A program made the translations under genes and the position numbers. From Phaseolus vulgaris (taxonomy: Eukaryota; Streptophyta; Magnoliopsida; Fabales; Fabaceae): a stretch of DNA of 64,000 nt. Each line of letters starts with the position of its first letter. Position 1 is the first letter of the stretch. The notes beneath the pieces were generated by a model. It worked only from the letters and a program-made list of their open reading frames with translations, did not search any database and was not told the origin of the DNA. The stretch covers positions 35,158,554 through 35,222,553 of the forward strand of contig NC_023750.2 in the NCBI RefSeq assembly GCF_000499845.2, in the 5' to 3' direction. Shown piece after piece: positions 11,688 to 23,966 of this stretch.

Positions 11688-13196
11688 TTAGTTAACCATT
11701 TTCAAGTGCAGGTTCAATCCATCGAGTAGATGATACACAGGCATCAAATCTGGGCAAGGATCATACCCTGCGAAGAACCTATGCATGGAGCCACCTAAGT
11801 CAACACAACTCTCTCCAGCCATCTTCTTCATTCCTCCATCTCTCATCACCCTCCTCACATTTGCTGCTTTCTCCCACATACCCCCTTCAGCGTACATGTT
11901 AGCAACAATAACCAAATTCCCCCCCCTCCTTGGCTCCATCCAAAGTAACCTTTTCCTCACTCTTTCTCCAATCCCTGCATGGTCATGAACATCATGTACA
12001 ATGCATGCACTTAGCAATGTCCTCCACACAACCGGGTCAGGCTCAATAGGCATCCTCTGTATAAACCCATAAGCTTCTTCAAGACGGCCAGCGCGGCTCA
12101 ATACATCAACCATGACTCCATAATGCATCATCATGGGCTTGATCCCATGCACACATTTCATGTCATGAAAATATTGGTAACCCTCATCTACCATTCCAGC
12201 ATGGCTACAAGCACAAAGAACCCCAAGATAGGTCACATAATTTGGGCATATATCATGATTGTTATTGCTACTCATCATTGCAAACAGCGCAAGGGCTTTC
12301 TCAGCAAACCCGTGCTGAGCCAACCCCAATATCATTGCACTCCATGTCCACACATTCCTCCTTTCCATTCTCTCAAAAACAGACCTTGCATAGCCCAAGG
12401 CCCCAGACTTCCCATACATTTCAACAAGAGCAGTACCCAATTGAACACTCAGAACCATCCCTCTCAAAACCAATTGAGAATGAGCCCATCTTCCCAAACT
12501 CAAGTACCCCAACTCAGCACAAGCAGAGAGTAACAACACCATGGAAGTCTCATCAGGCTCAAACCCACCATCCCACATCCTGAAAAAATACACAATCCCC
12601 TCACCCAACCAAAGACTCTCAACACAGGCAGTGATAACGGAGTTCCAAGAAACAACTGTTCTCTCAGGCATTTCATCAAACACCTTGATTGCATCCACAA
12701 TCTTCTTACAACGCCCGTAAAAGTTAATCAAATTGTTACCAACGTACACGTCAGAGTCCAAACCACACTTAAAAGCGTCCGCATGAACCTGTCTCCCTTC
12801 ACCAAGTGCAGAAGCCACAGCACAAGACTTAATGAGGAAAGGGAAGGTGAGTTTGTTAGGCATGGCGCCACGTTCTCGCATTTTCCGAAATACCAAGACG
12901 GCTTCAAGGGGGTAATCGCTCACGGCGTAGCCTCGGATGAGAATGTTCCACGAAATGGGTGATGAGGTGGCAGCGTCATGCACGAGTGCGCACGCGTGGC
13001 GGAGGTTCTTGGAGGGAGAGAGGGAGCAAAAGTAGACGAGTTCTGAGAGAGTGTGTGTGTCTTGGTAGAGACCAGAGAGGTGGATTTGTGCCTGGATTTG
13101 ACGGAGTTGGTCCATAGAACCACACGAGTTTAGGAGAAAGAGACATTCGTGCTTCTTCGAGAAGAACTGTGTGTTCAATGTCGGAAGACGAACCAT
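11688..13196 (-). CDS. PLS/E-class pentatricopeptide repeat protein
   Basis: An intact single-exon frame of 502 aa. Such proteins bind organellar RNA in a sequence-specific way, usually for C-to-U editing. The sequence shows alternating P, L and S repeats from about residue 75 to 420, for example SWNILIRGYAVSDYPLEA, YVGNNLINFYGRCKKIVDA, VVSWNSVITACVE and VWTWSAMILGLAQHGFAEKA. An E-type tail follows (EPDPVVWRTLLSAC, then GESCVDLGGSMHRFFAGYDP). There is no DYW deaminase, so an editing role would need a partner supplying the deaminase. Length and sequence resemble Arabidopsis At2g36730 as I remember it. The start is the first ATG of the frame (MVRLPTLNTQFF); the N-terminus is basic and hydroxylated, compatible with organelle import. 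Antisense frames over it are shadows. Confidence 0.95.
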   Translation of the reverse strand: MVRLPTLNTQFFSKKHECLFLLNSCGSMDQLRQIQAQIHLSGLYQDTHTLSELVYFCSLSPSKNLRHACALVHDAATSSPISWNILIRGYAVSDYPLEAVLVFRKMRERGAMPNKLTFPFLIKSCAVASALGEGRQVHADAFKCGLDSDVYVGNNLINFYGRCKKIVDAIKVFDEMPERTVVSWNSVITACVESLWLGEGIVYFFRMWDGGFEPDETSMVLLLSACAELGYLSLGRWAHSQLVLRGMVLSVQLGTALVEMYGKSGALGYARSVFERMERRNVWTWSAMILGLAQHGFAEKALALFAMMSSNNNHDICPNYVTYLGVLCACSHAGMVDEGYQYFHDMKCVHGIKPMMMHYGVMVDVLSRAGRLEEAYGFIQRMPIEPDPVVWRTLLSACIVHDVHDHAGIGERVRKRLLWMEPRRGGNLVIVANMYAEGGMWEKAANVRRVMRDGGMKKMAGESCVDLGGSMHRFFAGYDPCPDLMPVYHLLDGLNLHLKMVN

Positions 13197-14198
13197 GCAT
13201 GCATTCGGCTTTCAACTGTTAGCATCTGCCTTCTCCTTTGTTAGTGTTCACATAAAACTTTTAACTACTACACTAACAAAGTTAGTAACATATAAGAAAA
13301 CTTAAGCAAATTAATTCATGCATAAATGTGAAGAAGCTAATTTTCATTTTCTCTTATTTTTTTTAAAAAAACAAGCAGGTTAATAGAACTTGAACAGACA
13401 GATTGGATACATGAAAGGTACACTAAGTTCATTGGAAAAGGGAGAATAGGAAGCTTTCTTTTCTTGTGGATAGTTGTATATATTTTGACCTTTCATTTAG
13501 TGACCATTTCCTGTTTTGACCATTCTTCTTTGAGAATCTAAGTAAGAATGTAGTACCTTAAGGGAAGAATTTTCATGGCTTTCTAAACATTTAATTTAAT
13601 CTAGAATCTAAAACTCTCGAGTAAGAAATATATTTATTGCAGAAATACTACATAAGAAAGTAAGAAGAACTAAGTGCTATTAGCTATGTTACTCAAACTT
13701 GCCATTTGTTCATGATTGTTGTGTAAGAAATTATGTAAATTAATTTCTATAAAGTGACTCACATTATTTAGAGTTTGGGCTTTGAGCCCAAATATGATTT
13801 AATAATAATAATATAATAAAGACCCATTGGTTAATGTGAAAAATATATATCTGATGATATACCTATTGGAAAACCTAATCTGATGGAGATTGTGTACTAA
13901 AGGCTATAGGGTTCTGTCTCTGCAAATAATAGTTGTCTCACTGTTAACCATCACGAAAAGTGTGTGTGTGACAATCAAGGTAAGTGCTTATTCCTTTTTG
14001 ATTATATGATTGTGTGAGAATCATGATATGATAAAATCTATATGTGAACACATTATTGTATGTGTTCAATTTACGTTTATTCATGTTTTGACTTACGTGT
14101 TGTTCATTAGAATTTGATTCTTTACTAGTATTAACATGTTCTCTTTGTATTGAAACTCCTAAAATGACTCCATACATATTGCTTGACTTGTTCTATAG
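13197..14198. other. Intergenic between PPR gene and kinase pseudogene
   Basis: AT-rich sequence with no gene. The part next to 13197 is the upstream region of the minus-strand PPR gene. No remnant of the 5' exons of the fructosamine kinase is recognisable before 14199. Confidence 0.5.
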
Positions 14199-15471
14199 GA
14201 CAGAGACTAGTGAAAAGCATGGGACGCCTTTTTGCCAAAGTGGTGATAGAACCATGCTTGCTACATGGAGACCTCTGGAGTGGAAACATTAGCTCTAACA
14301 GAAATGGAGAGCCTGTCATATTGGACCTTGCATGTTATTGTAAGTCAAGCAATTACAGAAAGGTGTTGTATTCTATGACAGCTAAAGTTTGGAACCAGAT
14401 TAACAGTTGAAATTCGTTGTCAGGGTTAATTTAACTCACAACAACAAAAGAGTTGTACCAGAGGAACACACATAAGCACAAAGGCAAAAGTAAGAGGGTC
14501 TAGTGAATTCAGAAAATTGTAACTTTTGATATATGCGGTTCACAATATAATTGCCTGTCAAAATAGTTGAAATAAATTATAAGTTGCTGAAGAGTAGACT
14601 TCTAAATGAGTTGTAATGCCATGTCTCTCGGTGAACTTTTTCAAAGCCATTTTATTACTGTGCGTGGCCCAAAATTTTAGCCTAATTTAAATATTTTATC
14701 AATCACATTTTGGAAGACCTTTATTAAGGATGGGAAGTTGGAACAGCTGAATTAAGTTGCATCCCCAGAATTCTTAGGTGCCAGCTAGGTCTTCTAAATT
14801 TTGCCATAGTGGGGCTAATGCAAGACTATAATAATCATACCAGCTTTGGTAAAAAAAAAGGGTTGAGTTGTGGCTTCTGTTGTTTGATTCTGCAAATGGA
14901 CACAGTGAAGCAGAATTCGGTATGTCTTGGTGTGCAGGCTTTTGAGGCTCATTCTATGATTCTTATTTTAAGGTAACACTGTTTACTGATATATGGTATA
15001 AATGATTCATAATTATCTTACACCACATTTTCTCTCATTGTGGATTTCTTTCTGTTTTTCTCAGTCCAACCAAATTGCGTTTTGTCAATTAACATCTATC
15101 AAAGTCAGTTATATGGTTCTTTTGTGAACTTTCCCCTCAGTAAAGTGAATATGTATTTAGCTTTTCAATCAAACTAGTTTCTATCTCGATATAATTGCCA
15201 TGTTTCAAATAAACACGATCTTGGTATTGGGTTGGCATGTGAAATGTTGGTTTCATAACAATATTTTTCTACTGTCAAAAAGCAACATTTTTCTGATAAC
15301 ATTTTTAAATGATATCTTCAGGTGATGCCTAAACAACCAGGCTTTGAGGAGAGGAAAGACCTTTATATGCTGTATCACTATTTAAATCATTATAATCTCT
15401 TTGGTTCTGGATATCGATCATCTGCCATGTCTATAATTGATGATTATCTTGCATTTTTAAGTGCTTCTTAG
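14199..15471 (+). pseudogene. Fructosamine-3-kinase (protein-ribulosamine 3-kinase) pseudogene, 3' exons
   Basis: Three exon remnants of a fructosamine-3-kinase, the plastid enzyme family that phosphorylates and so removes sugar adducts from proteins. Exon A (14199-14339) keeps the APH-type catalytic loop HGDLWSGN and the ILD metal-binding region. Exon B (14896-14972) reads GHSEAEFGMSWCAGF, then an in-frame TGA (14943-14945) where the family has Gly (GGA to TGA), then GSFYDSYF. Exon C (15322-15471) reads [23 protein letters not shown] and on through [17 protein letters not shown] to a normal stop. The acceptor of exon B is CAA where CAG is expected (14893-14895). The donors GTAAGT and GTAACA and the exon C acceptor are intact. 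The N-lobe exons are missing. It cannot encode a functional kinase; identification is firm, its age unknown. Confidence 0.9.
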
Positions 15472-17226
15472 GATTAATTGGTGCCTAAATAAGTGATTTA
15501 AATCATTATTATCTTGCACTTTTAATGTACAACCTCAAGGTTCTGTTTGAATGAGGTTGAACATTTGTCTGCATTACATTTCCTCCAACCACCTCATTCA
15601 ATGAAATGGAGATATTCATGTATTGTATATTCCATGTCTTTCTTTTATGTCCCTCAGTCCTTGATTCTGTAGTATCTTGTTATTAAATAATCAAAGTTTT
15701 ATTGCCACACACACCTTCTACTCAATCCAAAAATGTTATATATTATCTAGTATGAAATATAGTTTTGGAAAGGTTATTTTGGATGAAACAAAATCGTATT
15801 TTCGGATGCACTCTTCTCTTGAAGATATTCAACATATTCTGAAAGGATGAGATTTTTTTTATTTAAATAATGAACAATAATATTTTAGTAAATGCCACTA
15901 AATAACATCACAATGTCATGCTATAAAGAAAATGTATAAAAGCAAAATTAATAGAACCTATGGTTAGTCTAAATGTTTACTAGGCCTTTGAATTCTAGTA
16001 GTGTTTCATCATTTAACTTACAAAATTTCTTGAAACATTTTTCATTCATTTCAGAAAGGATTATTTTATTAAAAATATATTCCATAATTAATGAGAGATT
16101 GTCTTATAAACTTCTAGATGCATAAAGTTGAACCCCAATTCTAGATTTGTCATAAAGGCTAGGACCATCTTCATCGTTAACATATATTTTTGTACGTATT
16201 AAAAAAGTCTAAATTGCTTATAAATTAAATGTTTGGATTGTAAAATTGAAAAATATGTTTTAAATAATACACTTTAAAATATATTTTTGAATTCAGAAAT
16301 AAATTCTAGATTACACGATTACGAAGTCTAGAGTAATCTTTGAATTGTATAGTATAAAATAAAATATATTTTATAATTCTGAATTACAGATAAATTTTTT
16401 AATTATAGAGAACCTCTACAATTATGAAGGAGCATAAAGAAAGTATGGTACTTAAATTTAATTCTTCAAAGTTTCATAAGGATTATCTACCTTGTGAAAT
16501 AGATTTAAAATTCTTAGTTAAAATCTGTTATACTAATTTATTAAATTGTAAAATTATAAGTGTTAGATGAAATAAACATAAAAATAATATCTACAAGTAA
16601 TAAAAGACAGAATGGAATAATAAAATCCTATCAAGGTAAAACAAAAGTAAAATGTATATTTAATAAACACTTAGAAAAAAGAAATACAGGTATGAAACCC
16701 AAGTCTTCATTTGAAATAGCATTTCAGAAAATGCTTCAAGAAAATAAAAACAAGTTTATCATTAAAGATAATTAATATGGTCGATCAAACATTTCAGATA
16801 GTGAAGCCTACAAATTCTCAAACATACTAAAATGAAAATGAGTATGACTTCTGATAAGACAATTCTAAATCCAAAAGTACAAAAAAGACCTAGAAATCAT
16901 CATATAAACTCTATTTTCTTCAAGTCCTCCACAGCTTCAAGCAACAGCATTACTCAGCAATTCTCTACACAAGTCAACAAAAAGAAAAGGATAAGAAAGG
17001 AGAATAGCCTAAATGATAATAGGAACCAAAGAAAATGTAATATCATGAAGATACATGCATATTCGTACCAGGGATTATACATTGATAAGCAGATGTTTAA
17101 ATCCTCATCACTAGACTTCCGAGTTCCATTTGGAGGATAAAAAATTTCATCTGTTTTGGCCCCAGAAATGCCATGTTCTTTTCCATCTGATGGTAGAAGA
17201 GGAATGGGAAGTGGTGGTGGAAATTG
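15472..17226. other. AT-rich intergenic DNA with one exon-like frame
   Basis: No recognised gene. On the minus strand about 17109-17230 reads FPPPLPIPLLPSDGKEHGIS followed by GAKTDEIFYPPNG. This has protein-like composition with a possible AG acceptor just upstream, but I cannot assign a family. The frames at 16560-16775 and 16832-17140 have AT-driven composition and look spurious. This stretch has no counterpart in the flank of copy A. Confidence 0.4.
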
Positions 17227-20186
17227 TTGGCACATCTTGATGCATCGAATTAAATTCATTGAGATCACTTTGTGTGGTCAAATTTCAAGAACCAGATCAA
17301 GGTCCAAATACATGGTGTGGCACTAGCATTAAATAATATCACCTAAATGAGAAACCAAATATCAAACACTTATGTATGGACTCATCACTTCTAATCTTCA
17401 CCCTAATTGTTGGCAGAGGTCTGACCATAGGTGAAACCTCAAAACTCTTACCACTTCCTCTATAGGCGGGGTGCTAAATTAGAAATATGTCATGGTGGAG
17501 ATGAACCCAACCTCTTCCACTGAGAATTTCCATTTCTGTATGGTAAGACCATGAAATTAGAGAGTAGCATTATCTGATGAAACTGAAGCACTCATACTAA
17601 GTTTTAGTTATTTTAAAACCTTTTTCAACCGTGGCCAAATAGCTAGAAAATAGGTTGAATGATTTGTTGACAGGGTGCAAATTCTCTTTGACCTGCTGGC
17701 TTAGATATCTACAGTTTGATCCAAATTGCTAAGCTCTGTTATCATCATTCATAGATACCAATAAAAGTTAGTGGTGGGATTAAACTTTACCACACTTCAA
17801 TCCCACTATTTAATTGGCCCTCGCCCAATATTATGGCTTAAGTTTTTCAATGAACAATCTTCTGATGATTAAAAGTTCTCAGTCAACAACAACATGAAAT
17901 ATAAAGCTCAATATCTCATATTTTATGACAGAGCTACCATTACTTGTAGAAATACTAAACTCTACAATTTTGTAAAAGCAATGCCAATGCCAGTAACTCA
18001 GTTGACCGTGACATGATTGGTTGGGAAATTAAAAAACAACCTAGCAACCATGTAAAGTTTCAATATCAAAACTAATTTTTTTGGTACAGATCGTATCAGA
18101 ACTAACACTAAAAGCAATAATTTGACAACTTTATTTTATCATCACTGTACGCTTTTACACTCTTCTAAATGTAATTCCCTGGTTCTGGCTATATAAAAGA
18201 CATACAGTATAATCTGGATATTAGTTTTAGATGGACAAGATCAAGAACTTGAAGACTAAGAATAACTGTGATATCAAAAAGAGAAAATTATATCCAAACT
18301 TGACTAAAAAAAATAAAGACAGAAACCGGTAAAATAATTGGATCTTGCCTTTGAAAGGCATCTAGAACAGGGTAAAGAAACCTGGTATTTGATTACATGC
18401 ATTAACTAGCCTAAGATCTAGTATAACATAATTATAAAAAAAAATACTGTTACTTGTTAACGTTTCTCCTAAACTCCTAATGGTACTAGGAGATCCAAAG
18501 CACAACAAGAGTTAGATAAAAGGAAACACTTCACACGTTTTGAAAGGTTAGAGCTTGAGACTTTCCTTGTTTTTCATATCCTTTTGAGACCCACTGCCTT
18601 CACTGTCAAAGTTCTTGGATAGTTCTTCTCTTTGTTTTCACTGACTTGGGTTGGAATCTTGTCATGTTTATCTGGTTACTTCTTGATGCTGATTTTTCAT
18701 TTTCTTGGGAAGCATAGTTGAACTCTTTCTTGTTTCCAAAAATCCTTCATGTCCTGCAAATTTAAAGGACCAAAAAATACTTTTAGACTCAAACTTGCAA
18801 CAAAACAAAGAATAACATAAAGCAAAATACAAGTAACTTTAATATAGACAAACCTTTGACTTAGCAGTATAACAAATCTTGGCCATCTTAACTTCTCTGT
18901 TTTTCTCTTCTTTTTCCTTCAGTTATTTTCCCTTCAATATCATTTTTTACTAACTGCTTCTCGAGAAAGACGTGCATATCATAGTAAACCGGATTTAGCT
19001 CACAGTCCAAGAGAGACACATGTAATTCAAATTTTGTTGTTCACGAATCTATAATGCAACTCCTGTCCCCCTGAACTCAACTACTCGACCCAGAACATAA
19101 TTATGGAAGCAAAACACACACAAATCATCCAAAGAAAGTTTTCCAATTTAGAACAAAACAGTTAATCAACACTCCCAGAACAGAGAAGACTAATTAAATG
19201 ATTAAATTGTTGTACCCAAACTATAAATATTTTTACAACCAATCCCCCTTCTTTTAAAAAATATTCACTACTAGTAATCCCCTATACATTTTTTTCCAGC
19301 CTATGATATTGAAACCCTTTTACCACCACTTCAACATCTATTTTCTTATTCACGGAAAGTGGTGGAACAGGCACCCTAAATACTATGGGTGTCAACAACA
19401 TGCTCAGAGTGCCAACAAAAACCCTAACTAACAAACTACAAGTTGTTGTATCAACAGGTCTGTATGCATCAACCAAGCGGGAAAAGTGGGCGTGAGGGAT
19501 TCAAATCCACACCTTGGAAAGGTGAAAGTTTGTTTGGGATCCTCATTCAGTAATCTCTTGCATGAACTCACTGTTGTCACCAACAAATCAAGTTGATCGA
19601 TTAAACTAAGTTATCGTCACTAGAATTTTCACAACTAAAGAAAGAAATGCTAATAAAGTGAAGGGTAAAAAGAAAAGACTAAACTAAATACCTGTTCGTG
19701 GCAAACACAGAGACTTTATGGTGGAAAAGAAGCACCCACAAGAGAGACTTTGGGGTGGAACAGAAGCACCCAAAAGGGGTCCATTCGATGGCACTCATCT
19801 TGTTGCTCAGATTTTCTCTTGCCACTTGTGAATATCAACATCGGTGGCAACCATGGTTTTACATAGCAAGGTAAAAGCTTCTAAGACTGCATGCGATAGC
19901 ATCAGCCACATTTTTCACAATGTCAATGATCAAGGATAGCAATAAACCACAACCTAAGGCAGTAACCCTTTGATCAATCTGAATCCTATGTTTGTGCCTT
20001 CTAAATTTGGATTATGTTCCTCCAGAGTGATATAAAATGAAATTACAACAAAAATGAGGATTTTTTTTATAGATTTTTTAAGAAGATAAGAAGGAAATGT
20101 ATTACAATAATAGAAGATCAGAATGAAAGTGAAGGAATATTTTGAGATGTATAAGAAGAGCAGAGCATTTGATAACAGGGAAAATG
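17227..20186. repeat. Large duplication, copy B (empty MITE site)
   Basis: Direct-orientation partner of 657-4248, without the 615-bp MITE. The single AAAATGAAA near 20035 is the unoccupied target site. Small differences from copy A include an extra ~17 bp near 17722 and the lack of a ~25-bp segment present in copy A near 2900. Reading frames do not stay open in either copy. Copy B lacks the flanking inverted repeat. Confidence 0.8.
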
Positions 20187-20426
20187 GTCTTATGAGCGCT
20201 TTCTGCAATGTTAAAACAGTGTTTAGTAAGCAGAAGCCACACTCCACAAACACAAATTATTATTTACTGTGACCTTTGAGATATTGTCAGACTTGTTGCA
20301 TAAAAAAAAGACAACTCATTGAAAAAAATGAGAGCTCAGAAACATTAACTTCATTGATGTGTGTGCAATGACCAAAAATTGACCCACCTATTGGACAGAA
20401 TTTTACATCAAAAGCCCTTTTGAATT

Positions 20427-20498
20427 TGCACCAACCAGGACACAAATCTGAGTCTGTATTGTGGCAGGGTTCTATTCTACCACTGGACCACTTGGTGC
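20427..20498 (-). pseudogene. tRNA-Gly(GCC) pseudogene
   Basis: A decayed copy of the tRNA-Gly genes at 24643 and 35095. The minus strand begins GCACCAAGTGGTCCAGTGG and keeps the anticodon-arm region (CCTGCCAC), but the T arm is ruined: the expected GGTTCGATTCC reads as a degraded AGATTTGTGTCC-type sequence. The upstream sequence (GAGAGCTCAGAAACATT near 20331, then TTGACCCA and TGGACA) matches the flanks of the two intact copies, so the whole block was duplicated. Confidence 0.85.
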
Positions 20499-20929
20499 TT
20501 CTTGATTACATATTCTCCTCTAATATTTAATGTCTTTATAAAACTGCAATGAACACAATAGTCTTGCTATCCTTCGTTGCCAAACAACTATATAGATGGA
20601 ATAGACTTATTTGATAATGTTATTAGGGTCCAAATCACAGGCAATGTTAATTTTAGTAGAAAATTGATAAAGAATTGTCAAAGTCAAGGACTAAAATTGA
20701 TCTTCTGTAATATTATGAACCAAATTCATTTGTGGTGTTGAACTTAGAGACTAAATTAATTTTAGTCCAAAAAAGATGGGGAGAAACGGTATTTATATGC
20801 TTTTGAAATTAAATACTTCTAAGAAATATACATCTCCTTTGCCAAAATTTATTAAGGGAGCTTGGTAAAAAATACATATCTGATATCTCCTTACTCTTGA
20901 CAAGCAGCATTGGCTAATCACTTTACCAG

Positions 20930-23696
20930 TTAGATAGTTTCGACATACCCTTCACCTAGATGATTTTTGAGGATGTTCCTAAGGTACTCTACTTGCTCAA
21001 ACGCCCCTTGAGTTTCCTCCCACTGCAAGAAAGATCCCTATCATCAATAAATTCTTCTGAGACAAATCAATATCCTATCAATAAAAAGGCATTTAAATTG
21101 TCTGGCAGAGGAACAACTCATACTGTGGAAATGAGCATTAAAGGGTAATGTGTTTTTTATACACGAAATGACAATTTAGGGTGCCTCTGGGGGAGGTTGC
21201 CACACTCTAAGGTCAGATAGAATATGACAAGTTTTGGTTATGGCCTACTGAGATAGTGATACTCATAGAGAGGTCATATTGAGGGTGAAAGAATGCAGCA
21301 TAATAATTGAACAGCTTCAAGAGGTGAACTTTATCGGTTATTCCTCAACGAAATTTAGAATAATGAAAGGTTTAAACAGATGCAAGAGGGTTATGAACAA
21401 ATGTTTCTGCTGAGTGCAATTTGAAAGATAATCACTCCAACAGTAAGCCAAAAGGCATTTACATTGGCAAGAATAAATGTGTTTAGACAAAACTCTTGTT
21501 ACTGAATTTTGTATCCTGCATGTGATAACAATACGCTAACTAATAAAGATGAGAGTTAACACATGACAGCTTCATGGCTTTTATTTTATTTTTTGGAATT
21601 TTGTATGAGAAAAATGTCAGGGAATTATAAGGGATAATAAGATATGTCTGAACTATAAATAAGAGATATCACCTCCAGATGGGATACTGATGCGACTTTC
21701 CAACCAGAAGCAGTGATGTATCGGCGTTTTAACATGGTATGTCCTAATGGAACGCCTAATAGGCAAAGATAATAAAATAACAAACCCGTTAGTTAAGATT
21801 CAACTAGATCTAATAGAATAGAAGGTTACAAACTTAATAAACACAAATCAAATACACACCAGTATTTCTTGAGAAATGTGTTGGACCATCAATCTCCAAA
21901 GCAATCTTCTTATCAACAAGCACAGCATCCAAAGTGTAACCATCCACAACATATTCTTTAACCCATTCAAGGCCAGTGCTTATGAGTAGGCGTCCAACCT
22001 CTTTTTGAAACGAAGAAGTTATTTTCTGATTAAACCTTTTAGTTTTTCCAGCAAGAGCAACTTTATCCTCAAAGTCACCACATAATGACAACTGAAGATG
22101 TGGGAATTCAAGCTTCAAGCACTGGTTTACAAGATGAACTTGAGAAGCAAACATGATATCCTCCCTATAAAACTCTGAAACCTTTTGCTCCTCATAATGG
22201 CGGAGAGTTTTCCAGACATGAGCAAAGAAACTCCTATCCATTTGTCCAAAGACGGCATAGGACCAAGCTATACTACCAAGTTGGTCCCTTGTTAAAGTGA
22301 GAACAGGAGAGTTAAGAGATCCATTTGAGGCACCTGTTCTGTGAACACTGATTTGTCCATCATTATTTGATGTCTTTTCACTTGTGCAACCTCTCAATTG
22401 GCAACTATCTTTGAAGACTATGTCTAAAGAATCAAATACAAGGTCAGCTGGCTCATACAGAGAAGCAAAAGCCCACAAAAGTTGAGCTAGCTCTTGTTCT
22501 TGAAAAGTGTGAATTATGTCTGATGCCCTTTTCGACAACTCTAAGAAAAGATCAGGAGCAGAATGCTGCATTGCAGCAAAGGCACCTGCTATATTAGCAA
22601 TGTTTTGGGAGTTGAATTCCCCAACCTTGGTCAGTGCAACCTCTGCAATTCTATCCATTTCTGAAAGATAAAGCAGTTCACCTCCAATTTTAGACAGTGC
22701 CCAGGATATGTTAGAGATTCCTTGAGCAGAGCACTCAGGTAAGGCTGTCATCGCAACACTCACAAGCATAGACATCTCTTTTTGTCGAGCAAAAGCCAGT
22801 CTTCGAGTTCTCGTCATGGTAACCTTCTCCATATTCTTAGCAATTCGATGAAGAGCAGTAGCAATGTTCAAGGGGGACAGAGGAGAGGGACTTAGACCTT
22901 TTGCAACTGCAACAATTGTTTCATAAGTTACCTCTAAAACATCATCTGCAGTCTGTGCTTCTGTGATTGCTTTGTTCAAGTTGACTTCTTTTCTATGATC
23001 AGATGGCCCCGAGAATTGAGAAAGCCTATTGACAAATTCTTCCATTGTTTTTTCCTTCTTTTCTATAAACATTCCATTGGAAAACATACTCACTTTCCTT
23101 TTCAAATCATCAACATCATTCACAGGTTGCATAGGCTGTAGGAAGTCTTCCTCCAAACTAAGGTCAAGATCTTCTACATTTTCAATTTTCTTAACTATTT
23201 TCTTCTTGCTTTCCAACTTCTTGCTTTCCAACTTCTTCTTGTCCTTCTTTTTCTTCTTAACAGTAACCAAATCCTCAATCAGATGAGTCATGCCCCTTGC
23301 TTCAATTGATTTCAGCGCCTTCTTTCTCGCCCTCACACACCAATCCATTTCATCAGTTTCTTCAAGCAACTTTGACCTCTGCACTTTTTCCCTTTTCTTG
23401 GTGGGAACCCGGTTACCAAACGGATCCACTTGCCCAAGAAACTCGGATTCCCACTCCACATTAGATTCCTCTCCTTTACCACCACTATCCAGTGCATCAA
23501 CGCCAGCCCCTCTGGAACTAGTACCATTATCTCTACCTAATTGTGTGCAGTTACTTCTCAGGGTGCAGGATTCAAGTTTTCGATTTAACCTCCCAGTTCT
23601 CGTTGTGACCACGGGGAAACTATAACCAATTCTTGGAGTGAAACCAAAGGGTTTTAAGCAACTTTGGTTTAGCAAAGAATTCAATAACCCTTCCAT
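20930..23696 (-). CDS. RAP: RAP-domain (OPR) chloroplast protein, three exons
   Basis: Exons join as 23696-21860, 21755-21673 and 21022-20930, all with GT..AG borders and consistent phase, giving 671 codons including the stop. The protein starts MEGLLNSLLNQS. It has a probable transit peptide and a lysine-rich stretch near residue 155-175 with a duplicated KKLES, then octotricopeptide-like helical repeats in the middle (e.g. NISWALSKIGGELLYLSEMD and ELAQLLWAFASLYEPADLVF). The C-terminal RAP domain (DAVLVDKKIALEIDGPTHF, then GHTMLKRRYITASGWKV and WEETQGAFEQVEYLRNIL) spans exons 1 to 3. Length and layout match Arabidopsis RAP (At2g31890), known to act in chloroplast 16S rRNA maturation and reported to affect defence. 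The exon 1 frame alone would stop falsely at 21834. A 5'UTR intron between about 23912 and 23709 is plausible. The minus-strand gene is followed by a tRNA-Gly pseudogene. Confidence 0.93.
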
Positions 23697-23939
23697 ACCT
23701 TACCTGAACAAAACAAATTCAACCAAAAAGGTTTCACCATGCAACTCAACCAAAAAACCAACAATAAAAATCAAATATTATCCACTACTTTTCAAAAACA
23801 ACATCACCCAATTGAAAAAAACATGGTTAGAAATCACTTCCATTAGCAGATTTTGAGATGAAGGGAAGAAAAAATAAAAGCAAAAAGAGAGAGAAAATCT
23901 GCTCCCTACCGTGGAAGAGAAGGTGTAGAAACTACGAGT

Positions 23940-23966
23940 TGGTTTCGCTCTCTCTCTCTCTCGCCT
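23940..23966. repeat. CT microsatellite in RAP 5' leader
   Basis: A (CT)n/(TCTC)n tract lies just upstream of the likely 5'UTR of the minus-strand RAP gene, so it reads as GA repeats in the transcript direction. Such tracts are common in plant leaders and may bind GAGA-type factors. No function is claimed. Confidence 0.55.

Noticed and set aside
11785..13215. Several 60-136 codon frames overlapping the E-class PPR gene
   Set aside because: They are other-frame or antisense readings of the PPR coding sequence; low-complexity composition and no family match.
20960..21148. Plus-strand frame of 62 codons
   Set aside because: It is antisense to the last exon and intron of the RAP gene.
21834..21859. 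RAP gene ending VYLICVY at 21834
   Set aside because: That tail is intron sequence after a GTGTGT donor. Exons at 21755-21673 and 21022-20930 complete the RAP domain in phase.
23029..23625. Antisense frames over the RAP gene (Phe/Ser-rich)
   Set aside because: They are the complement of the lysine-rich and serine-rich parts of RAP exon 1.
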